Assembly (NCBI RefSeq): GCF_020907245.1
Contig: NZ_JAJJWH010000001.1
Coordinates: forward strand, 1 to 64,000
Source of the DNA: Pontibacter harenae
Lineage (GTDB): Bacteria > Bacteroidota > Bacteroidia > Cytophagales > Hymenobacteraceae
Reading direction: 5' to 3'
Length of the DNA stretch: 64,000 nt
Position numbers and translations under genes: made by a program. Shown piece after piece: positions 34,442-41,328 of this stretch. The stretch's first letter is position 1; each line of letters begins with the position of its first letter. The notes under the pieces are model-generated. The model was not told the origin of the DNA. It worked only from the letters and a program-made list of their open reading frames with translations, and ran no database searches.

Positions 34442-35037
34442 TAAATTGTCAGTTGCTCCTCCTCGTAAAGCCTACTTCCTTCTTCAAAAATCTCTGCCAG
34501 AATAAAGGAAACCAGCATAAAGGCGATAGGCATATAGTGGAGGTAAAACCCAAAGAAACTGATGCTCTCTGTATCAGCCCACCGAAAGGCCATCAAAAAG
34601 AAAATAGCAAAGCAATACCAGCCAATTTTCCTTAACGACTTGCTGTTGCTGTTTCTAAAGGTTTGTAGCTCCCTAACAGACAGCACAACACCTATTATCT
34701 GCTGCACAATAAGACACCAAAAGATTAAAATCGCCACCGTTTGCAAGTATAACAGCACCAGGGAAGTAATATTCAGATCCGTAAGCATAACTGTTTTGCT
34801 GGCATCAGCTCCACCTTTTGATTTCTCATAGTCTCCAGCTTTCAACTCAAAACGGGTAGTGGATATTAGCACACTCGTTTTATGCTCTAACCCTTCTATC
34901 TTTACTAGGCTATACATTTCTGGATTAACCTGACTATGCACTGCAGCAAAAGTTATAGCTATAATTATAGCTATCAGCAGTACCCTGACAACATAACAGC
35001 ATTGGAGAGCGGTGCTTAGTAGTATGTTCTTCTTCAT
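34441..35037 (-). CDS. DUF2975 membrane protein
   Basis: 198 residues with four membrane helices (about 12-35, 92-118, 138-155, 162-185). The C-terminal helix MLVSFILAEIFEEGSRLYEEEQLTI (in parts) is the typical DUF2975 ending, with a charged EEEQLT tail. The extracytoplasmic loop between helices 1 and 2 is polar. These proteins co-occur with small XRE regulators, as here, and may sense envelope signals and modulate the regulator; that is inference. First gene of the pair. The local sequence is AT-richer than the neighbouring transporter genes. Confidence 0.85.
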   Translation of the reverse strand: MKKNILLSTALQCCYVVRVLLIAIIIAITFAAVHSQVNPEMYSLVKIEGLEHKTSVLISTTRFELKAGDYEKSKGGADASKTVMLTDLNITSLVLLYLQTVAILIFWCLIVQQIIGVVLSVRELQTFRNSNSKSLRKIGWYCFAIFFLMAFRWADTESISFFGFYLHYMPIAFMLVSFILAEIFEEGSRLYEEEQLTI

Positions 35038-35096
35038 AGCTTAACTTATTAGGTTAAGACAATAGTACGCAAACCATTCTTAATAATCAATGAATT

Positions 35097-35126
35097 ATTA
35101 TCGATTATCAATAATTAATTATCGAT
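35097..35126. promoter_or_regulatory. candidate operator for the XRE regulator
   Basis: ATTATCGAT occurs at 35097-35105 and again at 35118-35126, 21 bp apart (two helical turns), 60-90 bases upstream of the DUF2975 start. Each is nearly palindromic (ATTATCGATAAT-like) and the segment is bounded by AATTATT/AATAATT. The arrangement suits a dimeric HTH protein. Confidence 0.55.
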
Positions 35127-35181
35127 ACCAGCTTAACAAGAACATCATAAGGTTATAATGCTAATGCTTTGTTTTCTTTCG

Positions 35182-36642
35182 CTACACGCCAAGTACCCGA
35201 TGCACCTTCTGCATTTCCTCATCGTTGTCAGTCATCACCATTAGTTTGTCGCCTCCTTCCAACACAGTGGCACCGTTAGGGGTCACAAACTTGCCGCCTC
35301 TGTCTATCAGCACGATTAAAGATGTTTTAGGAAACTCTAACTCTACAATAGATTTGCCAACGGCAGGACTGCTGTTCTTGAGTTTTAATTCCACTATAGC
35401 GCTTTTGGTATCGTAGCCCATGTCTTCGCCCAACTGCATTCTCTTTGGGGAGTTATCCTGCTCGCTCAGGCCAAGCCAATCTGCCACAAGTTTTAACGTG
35501 GAGCCTTGCAGCATAACAGAGATTAGCACAACAAAAAATACAATGTTAAAAATGATGTTAGATTTCTCTACACCCGCCAGCAAGGGATAAGTAGCAAAAA
35601 CAATGGGTACCGCTCCACGCAAGCCCACCCATGACAAATAAAGCTTGTCGTGGAAAGTTGTTTTAAAGAAGGACATCCCGATGAAAACACTGACAGGGCG
35701 AGCCACAAAAATCAGGAACAGCGAGACCAGCACACCCATTCCTGCCAAAGGAATCATTTGCGACGGAAACACCAGCAGCCCTAGCGTTAAGAACATAAGT
35801 ATTTGCATGAGCCAAGCCAAACCATCGTAAAACTTTGTAAGGCTACGCTTATGAATAAAACTCCTGTTGCCCAGCAAAACAGCCGAGACATACACGGCCA
35901 AAAAGCCGTTTCCGTTCAACTCGTTTGTGAAAGCAAAGGTGAAGACAAGCATCGCCAGCGTAAGGGCTGGGTAAAGCCCCTCCTGCTCCAGTCTTATCTT
36001 GTTTATGGTCCAGACCATAACGCGCCCCATCACCAAACCCATTACGGCTCCTATACTCATCTGCAGGAAAAACATCGGCAGGAGTTGCCATATACTGGCT
36101 CCTTCGTTCGAAAGCAAAAACGTAAAGCTCACGGTCAGGAAATAAGCCATCGGGTCGTTACTACCCGACTCAAGCTCAAGCGTGGGCCGCAGGTTATTTT
36201 TAAGGCCGATGTTTCTGGAACGAAGGATAGTAAATACCGCTGCCGCATCTGTAGAGGACACAATGGCTCCTAATAGTAAACCTTCTATCAAACTAAAATT
36301 GAGCAGATAAGAGGCAAACACCCCCACCAACAGCGCAGTAATAAAGACGCCTAGCGTAGAGAGCGTAATGCCCCGCCAAAGCACTGGTTTCGTATGTTCC
36401 CAACGCGTATCTAAACCGCCCGAGAAAAGTATAATGGCCAGCGCAATGGTACCTAAAGATTGGGCTGTAAGGGCATCATCGAAATAAATACCGCCTATAC
36501 CTTCTGAGCCAGCGAGCACACCAACACCCAAAAAAAGAGCTAGCGCAGGTATGCCTAGCCTTCCCAAACTTTTACTGATCAGGATGCTCAGAAAAAGGAG
36601 AATGGAAGAGCCTAATAATATGTCCTCAATTGTAAAACCCAT
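35182..36642 (-). CDS. K+/H+ antiporter with C-terminal TrkA_C domain (NhaP2/CvrA-like)
   Basis: A 486-residue CPA1 transporter: about 12 membrane helices to residue 390 (LGVGVLAGSEGIGGI; GAIVSSTDAAAVFTIL; ELESGSNDPMAYFLTV, with the Asp of the ion site), then a cytoplasmic TrkA_C regulatory domain at about 415-486 (VELKLKNSSPAVGKSIVELEFPK...GGDKLMVMTDNDE, in parts). The RxxSL-type variable linker is acidic. NhaP2-type proteins exchange K+ (or Na+) for protons and TrkA_C domains respond to nucleotides. It differs from the domain-less antiporter at 30.5 kb. Monocistronic. Confidence 0.92.
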   Translation of the reverse strand: MGFTIEDILLGSSILLFLSILISKSLGRLGIPALALFLGVGVLAGSEGIGGIYFDDALTAQSLGTIALAIILFSGGLDTRWEHTKPVLWRGITLSTLGVFITALLVGVFASYLLNFSLIEGLLLGAIVSSTDAAAVFTILRSRNIGLKNNLRPTLELESGSNDPMAYFLTVSFTFLLSNEGASIWQLLPMFFLQMSIGAVMGLVMGRVMVWTINKIRLEQEGLYPALTLAMLVFTFAFTNELNGNGFLAVYVSAVLLGNRSFIHKRSLTKFYDGLAWLMQILMFLTLGLLVFPSQMIPLAGMGVLVSLFLIFVARPVSVFIGMSFFKTTFHDKLYLSWVGLRGAVPIVFATYPLLAGVEKSNIIFNIVFFVVLISVMLQGSTLKLVADWLGLSEQDNSPKRMQLGEDMGYDTKSAIVELKLKNSSPAVGKSIVELEFPKTSLIVLIDRGGKFVTPNGATVLEGGDKLMVMTDNDEEMQKVHRVLGV

Positions 36643-36856
36643 GTATAATAGTTTCGCCTAACATTGTGTTAGCCATTCTATACTGCTTATTGGCTGGAAA
36701 GTATAGCCTTCGCTTTAAAATAGAAGTCGGAGATACAGCTCACACTTTCCCTCCGCCTTTTTCTTATACTTATGTACTCGCAATTGTTCTTACTCCAGCT
36801 TCAGCCACCTTAGCTGTTGGTGAAAGCACACAACAGCGGTAAGAGCTTTTTAAATT

Positions 36857-38131
36857 CTAACATTTTCTCAAGCATTCGCGCAGTATATCCGAGAACTGGT
36901 ATACTTCTTCGAAACTATTGTAAAGTGGCGTAGGCGCTACTCGAATTACGTTGGGCTCGCGGTAGTCAACTATAATACCTGCGGCCATCAGTGTATCGAA
37001 CAGTTGGCGTGCGTTCTGCTTCACGAGCAGCGAAATTTGGCATCCGCGGGCTTTCGGGTCGCGTGGCGTGATCACTTCCAACACACTTTTATCAGCTTTT
37101 AGATCATCAATCAAATATTCCAAGTAGCTTGTCAGCTTCTCGCTTTTTGCTCGTAGGTTGTCCATGCCTGCTTCATCAAAAATCTCGAGCGAAGCACGGT
37201 GTACAGCTAAAGGAAGAATCTGCCCATTGCTTACCTGCCAGCCTTCGGCTCCTGCCATAGGCATAAAGCCTTTTTTCATCTGGAAACGCTCTTCCGCATT
37301 GTGGCCCCACCAACCAGCGAAACGATGTAAATCGGCGCTGTTACCGTGGCGCTCGTGCACAAATACCCCCGATGTACCGCCTGGTCCTGAATTCAGGTAT
37401 TTATAAGTACACCACACTGCAAAATCCACATCCCAATTGTGTAGATCCATCTGAATGTTACCAGCCGCATGTGCCAGATCGAAACCAACTATAGCTCCCA
37501 CTTCATGACCTGCTTTGGTAATGGCTTCCATATCGAAAACCTGCCCCGTGTAGTAGTTAATGCCGCCCATCATTACCAGTGCCAGCTCCTCCGCATTATC
37601 TTTTATAGTTTGAATGATGTCTTCGGTGCGCAAGGTATGTTCGCCTTCGCGTGGAAAAATTTCGACAACAGCCTCATCAGGATCATAGCCATGAAAGCGC
37701 GTCTGTGTCTCCAGCGCGTATTGGTCTGAAGGAAAAGCACCGCCTTCTACTATAATTTTGTAGCGCTTGCCCTGTGGCCTGTAAAACGATACGAGCATTA
37801 GGTGCAAGTTCACGGTCAGCTGGTTCATGACCACCACTTCGCTCTCTTTAGCACCCACTACGCGCGCAGTGCCAGCCTTTAGTAATTCGTGGTAGTTAAA
37901 CCACGGTTCCTCACCTTTAAAATGACCTTCCACCGCCAAGTTAGCCCATTTATACATCTCGTTATCGATGTACATCTGCGCTGATTTTGGTTGTAGCCCT
38001 AGGGAGTTGCCGCAGAAATAAATGGCGTCCTGCCTGTTTATCTGCGGTGCATAAAAGCGGTCTTTAAAATGTTTTAACGGGTCTTGTTGGTCCTGCTCCT
38101 GTGCAAAAGCAAGCGTATTTTGGTAGTTCAT
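36857..38131 (-). CDS. kynU: kynureninase
   Basis: PLP enzyme that cleaves 3-hydroxykynurenine (and kynurenine) to 3-hydroxyanthranilate (anthranilate) plus alanine. From ATG 38131 the protein is 425 residues. Visible features: YFCGNSLGLQPKSA near the N-terminus, MNQLTVNLHLML, PLP-aspartate in GFDLAHAAGN (Asp218), and the Schiff-base lysine Lys244 in CTYKYLNSGPGG. The upstream in-frame start at 38209 adds 26 non-conserved residues and is unlikely. It lies upstream-adjacent to nbaC on the same strand (186 bases apart, nbaC first), suggesting joint expression. Confidence 0.95.
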   Translation of the reverse strand: MNYQNTLAFAQEQDQQDPLKHFKDRFYAPQINRQDAIYFCGNSLGLQPKSAQMYIDNEMYKWANLAVEGHFKGEEPWFNYHELLKAGTARVVGAKESEVVVMNQLTVNLHLMLVSFYRPQGKRYKIIVEGGAFPSDQYALETQTRFHGYDPDEAVVEIFPREGEHTLRTEDIIQTIKDNAEELALVMMGGINYYTGQVFDMEAITKAGHEVGAIVGFDLAHAAGNIQMDLHNWDVDFAVWCTYKYLNSGPGGTSGVFVHERHGNSADLHRFAGWWGHNAEERFQMKKGFMPMAGAEGWQVSNGQILPLAVHRASLEIFDEAGMDNLRAKSEKLTSYLEYLIDDLKADKSVLEVITPRDPKARGCQISLLVKQNARQLFDTLMAAGIIVDYREPNVIRVAPTPLYNSFEEVYQFSDILRECLRKC

Positions 38132-38284
38132 TGTTCGTGCAGATAGTGCTTCGCTAAAGCGAAAATTTAAAATAAGGCTAACAGTGCTGTGTCCATTCAA
38201 TCTGATCAACTCTGATTTTAAGAATTAAACTGAAGGAGCACTAGCCTATAAAACTGAGGATGAACAAGAGCTACGGCGAGCCAC

Positions 38285-38319
38285 ATCCTGTTTATCCTTT
38301 AATCCTGAAAATCCTGATC
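38285..38319. repeat. short degenerate ATCCTG repeat
   Basis: ATCCTG/ATCCTT recurs four times in 35 bases (ATCCTGTTTATCCTTTAATCCTGAAAATCC, in part) between nbaC and kynU. It touches the last codon of nbaC. Such ATCCTG clusters are, from memory, a frequent intergenic motif in Bacteroidota. Confidence 0.5.
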
Positions 38320-38842
38320 AAAGTTTGGCTGGCTGCTCCATCACCTCACCGCAGTTACTGCAGGTACGGTGCTCTTTGCTTTCCCAGAAGTTGTTCATAA
38401 TAACAGGCAGTTGCCCTACAATATCGGTTACGTCGGCATACTCCTCGTAAAGCTTGTTGCCGCAGTTCTCGCAGAACCACAAGAAACCGTCTTTTTCGCC
38501 TGGCTTGCGGTAGCGCTCTACCACCAAGCCTACCGTATTGGCTGGTCTGCGTGGGGAGTGCGGCACGCGCGGAGGCAGCAGGAAAATTTCACCTTCTTTT
38601 ATCGGCACATCTACTGGTTTTCCGTCTTCTATTATCTTCAGCACAATATCACCTTCCAACTGGTAAAAGAACTCCTCTCCCTCATCGTAGTGGTAATCTT
38701 TGCGCGCGTTCGGCCCACCGACTACCATCACTATAAAATCGTCATTGCCCTTAAACACCTGTTGGTTTCCTACAGGCGGCTTCAGTAAATGACGGTTATC
38801 TTCTATCCATTGTTTAAAATTGAAAGGTCTTGTTATAGCCAT
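38318..38842 (-). CDS. nbaC: 3-hydroxyanthranilate 3,4-dioxygenase
   Basis: A cupin dioxygenase that opens 3-hydroxyanthranilate to 2-amino-3-carboxymuconate semialdehyde, which cyclises to quinolinate. From ATG 38842 the protein is 174 residues, the normal bacterial length. Iron ligands fall at His51, Glu57 (HYDEGEEFFYQ) and His95 (RVPHSPRRP), identical in position to characterised bacterial enzymes; Arg47, Arg99 and Glu110 bind substrate. A second, rubredoxin-like iron site is complete: Cys124/127 and Cys161/164. The 38881 start would add 13 residues and is less likely. It precedes kynU on the same strand. Confidence 0.96.
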   Translation of the reverse strand: MAITRPFNFKQWIEDNRHLLKPPVGNQQVFKGNDDFIVMVVGGPNARKDYHYDEGEEFFYQLEGDIVLKIIEDGKPVDVPIKEGEIFLLPPRVPHSPRRPANTVGLVVERYRKPGEKDGFLWFCENCGNKLYEEYADVTDIVGQLPVIMNNFWESKEHRTCSNCGEVMEQPAKL

Positions 38843-38955
38843 AGTTCGTTTTTGTTGGGTTGATAAAAGGAAGGTACGCAAAAGCCGCTACAAATGGTAA
38901 CGGCAGCCATACCTTCAGCGGTGCAAGTTTAAGCTCTTTTACGTACATTTAAACT

Positions 38956-39744
38956 ATGGACTTAAACTTGAAAAACAAACGCGCTATAGTTTGCGGCAGC
39001 ACCCAGGGCATCGGGAAAGCTGTGGCAGTAGAGCTGGCGCAGCTCGGAGCCAGTGTTACGCTGGTAGCCCGAAATGCAGAGAAGCTAAAGGAAACGGTGC
39101 AGGAACTTGCACAATCGCAGGACCAACAGCACGATTATATAGTAGCCGACTTTGCCGATACAGAGGAGGTAAAAGCACAGATAGCGGCTTATGTGCAACA
39201 GCACAACGAGGTACACATCTTGGTGAACAACACAGGAGGCCCTCCTGGTGGGCCCATTACTGAGGCAAAGCCAGAGGAGTTTCTGAAAGCATTTAACATC
39301 CACCTGATCAACAACCATAACCTAGTGCAGGCGGTGGTGCCGCTTATGAAAAAAGCTGGCTACGGACGTATTATTAACATCATCAGTACATCTGTTAAGG
39401 AGCCGATAGCAGGTTTAGGTGTGTCGAACACAACACGTGGCGCTGTAGCCAGCTGGGCCAAAACCATGGCGAACGAACTGGGGCAGTTTGGCATCACCGT
39501 GAATAACGTGTTACCAGGCTCCACCAAAACGGACCGTATTTATTCGCTTGTCGAAAGTCGGGCAGAGAAATCTGGACGTGACAAGCAGGAAGTACAGCAA
39601 GAGATGGAGCAGGCTATACCCGCACGTCGTTTCGCCGAACCTGAAGAAGTTGCTGCAGCGGCCGCTTTTTTGGCTACACCTGCTGCTGCATATATTAACG
39701 GGGTGAGTTTGGCGGTAGATGGTGGCAGAACGGGTAGTATATAA
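38956..39744 (+). CDS. SDR-family protein with non-canonical active site
   Basis: A 262-residue short-chain dehydrogenase/reductase-fold protein: cofactor motif GSTQGIG (14-20), NNTG (91-94, for NNAG), Ser144 and a C-terminal INGVSLAVDGGRTGSI. The catalytic Tyr-x-x-x-Lys, expected 13 residues after Ser144, reads Ser157-Asn-Thr-Thr-Arg161, so both tyrosine and lysine are missing. Some Bacteroidota and Firmicutes SDR subgroups share a similar SN-x-x-R sequence. The protein may be a non-classical reductase or a binding protein. It is divergent from nbaC (113 bases), but a role in the kynurenine pathway is not supported. Substrate unknown. Confidence 0.85.
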   Translation: MDLNLKNKRAIVCGSTQGIGKAVAVELAQLGASVTLVARNAEKLKETVQELAQSQDQQHDYIVADFADTEEVKAQIAAYVQQHNEVHILVNNTGGPPGGPITEAKPEEFLKAFNIHLINNHNLVQAVVPLMKKAGYGRIINIISTSVKEPIAGLGVSNTTRGAVASWAKTMANELGQFGITVNNVLPGSTKTDRIYSLVESRAEKSGRDKQEVQQEMEQAIPARRFAEPEEVAAAAAFLATPAAAYINGVSLAVDGGRTGSI

Positions 39745-39881
39745 CCCCTCCCTAGCCTCCCCTTTTATCGAGGGCCCCTACCCCAAAACAGGGGAGGGTG
39801 CTCTCTGTTAAGATCTCCGTATCACCTGTAACACCTCTTGTGGACCAAAAGCTGCACCAAGAGGATTCTAAACAGTTTCCG

Positions 39882-39889
39882 TACCTTTG
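39882..39889 (+). promoter_or_regulatory. TACCTTTG box just before the CLC start
   Basis: A perfect TAnnTTTG box lies only 4 bases before the ATG at 39894. If used, transcription would begin at or within the start codon, giving a leaderless or nearly leaderless mRNA. No TTTG is seen 19-21 bases upstream. Confidence 0.35.
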
Positions 39890-39893
39890 CCCG

Positions 39894-41165
39894 ATGGACT
39901 TTAAGAGAAGAAGACTGGCGGTAACGCTTCGAAACCAGTTAAACTATCCGTTGCAGTTCAATCCGTTTGTATTCAGTAAACTATTTTTGCTTTGGGTAGC
40001 TGTTGGTATTGTGGGTGGTGTGATAGCCAGCTTTTACTGGACAGTGTTGGAAAGCCTGCTACATTACCTGTCGCAGTTTCAGGGTTTTGCTGTGATTCCA
40101 CTGATGACGGTAGCTGGTCTGCTGGCAGGCCTGATCATCCATTTCCTTGGCGACCCAGGCGAGATGGACTTGATCGTAAATAACATTCGTTTTAAAGGTG
40201 GCAGACTGGAACCAAAGAACAACCCTGCCATGATCCTGTCGTCTTGGATTTGTATTGCCAGCGGTGGCAGCGCAGGCCCTGAGGCTCCTCTGGTGCAAGT
40301 GGTAGGTTCTACTGGCACTTGGATTGCCCGAAAACTCAGGATAAAAGGCGAAGACCTTCGCTCTTTAAGTATAGCTGGCATGGCCTCTGCCTTCACAGCG
40401 CTGTTTGGCGCTCCACTGGGAGGTAGCCTCTTTGCACTGGAGATTCAGCACCACAAGCACATCAGCGAGTACTACCAGGCTCTAATGCCTGCCTTAGTAG
40501 CCAGCTGCTCTGGGTATGTAGTCTTTATCCTGCTCACGCATATTGGCATCGGCCCTACATGGGTATTCCCGATATATTCTACGCCTGAGCTAAATGATTT
40601 CTTTTATGCCATGTTGTATGCCTTGGCAGGCACAGCAGCAGGCTGGTTGTTTATTCTTACTGTACGCCAGTCTCGTAGTCTTTTCAAGAAACTGCGTGTG
40701 CCGATTTATGTGAAGATGACAATTGGCGGCTTGCTGATTGGGACCATTGCTTACTTCGTGCCCCTCTCCCGCTATTTTAGCCACGATGAGTTAAATGTAC
40801 TGCTCGAGCAGCAGTTTACGCTGAAGTTCCTGCTCATCCTTTTAGGAGCTAAAATTCTGGCTATTGCCTTTACCGTTACTTCTGGCTGGCGCGGTGGCTT
40901 TATCATTCCGCTTTTCTTTGTAGGTGCTACAGTAGGTTTGGTTGTGAACGCAGCCTTTCCTGGGCAGAACCTGCCTCTGATTATGGTAAGCTGTATGGCT
41001 GCCATTAACGCCTGCGTTACCCGCACGCCTATCAGCACCACTGTGCTGCTGGCAACCCTAACAGGTTTTCACCACTTCATCCCGATTTTGTTTGCCAGCC
41101 TTACAGGCTTTTTCCTGGCACCTAAAACTCCACTGATCAACGCACAACTAGGTATAAAGGAGTAA
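39894..41165 (+). CDS. CLC-family chloride channel/transporter
   Basis: A 423-residue CLC membrane protein with about 10-12 helices. The anion-site motif normally written GxEGP reads GSAGPEAPLVQ here (CIASGGSAGPEAPLVQVVG), so the gating glutamate sits in a modified context. The second signature is AFTALFGAPLGGSLFALEI and the later TSGWRGGFIIPLFFVGATVG matches the GGxFxP region. No CBS domains follow. An in-frame ATG at 39798 would add 32 residues with no membrane or family character and spans a promoter-like box, so ATG 39894 is preferred. It converges with the DPP-type peptidase gene across two hairpins. Confidence 0.9.
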   Translation: MDFKRRRLAVTLRNQLNYPLQFNPFVFSKLFLLWVAVGIVGGVIASFYWTVLESLLHYLSQFQGFAVIPLMTVAGLLAGLIIHFLGDPGEMDLIVNNIRFKGGRLEPKNNPAMILSSWICIASGGSAGPEAPLVQVVGSTGTWIARKLRIKGEDLRSLSIAGMASAFTALFGAPLGGSLFALEIQHHKHISEYYQALMPALVASCSGYVVFILLTHIGIGPTWVFPIYSTPELNDFFYAMLYALAGTAAGWLFILTVRQSRSLFKKLRVPIYVKMTIGGLLIGTIAYFVPLSRYFSHDELNVLLEQQFTLKFLLILLGAKILAIAFTVTSGWRGGFIIPLFFVGATVGLVVNAAFPGQNLPLIMVSCMAAINACVTRTPISTTVLLATLTGFHHFIPILFASLTGFFLAPKTPLINAQLGIKE

Positions 41166-41226
41166 CGCTGTGCCCTTATAAAATGACAAGGAGGGCTTTC
41201 TTTTTGTATGCCTCCTACCGCTTTAC

Positions 41227-41253
41227 AATGCTACCATCTGCTCTGGTAGCATT
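41227..41253. terminator. hairpin after the CLC gene
   Basis: AATGCTACCA (41227-41236) pairs perfectly with TGGTAGCATT (41244-41253), 7-base loop. It is the first of two hairpins between the converging genes. Confidence 0.55.
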
Positions 41254-41270
41254 AATCAACTCTCTACTAT

Positions 41271-41307
41271 GCATAAGGGCTCTCCAGAAACTGGAGAGCC
41301 CTTATGC
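41271..41307. terminator. bidirectional terminator, perfect 17-bp stem
   Basis: GCATAAGGGCTCTCCAG (41271-41287) pairs perfectly with 41291-41307 around an AAA loop. It lies between the CLC gene and the minus-strand S9 peptidase gene, 22 bases past the latter's stop. Confidence 0.88.
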
Positions 41308-41328
41308 AATGATAGCTATACTTTATAC

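Noticed and set aside
39743-39800. Further copy of the 35-bp CCCTCC/GGAGGG repeat before the CLC gene
   Set aside because: It is C/G-rich and partly palindromic (CCCCTCCC and GGGGAGGG) but does not align with the 35-bp repeat beyond short runs.
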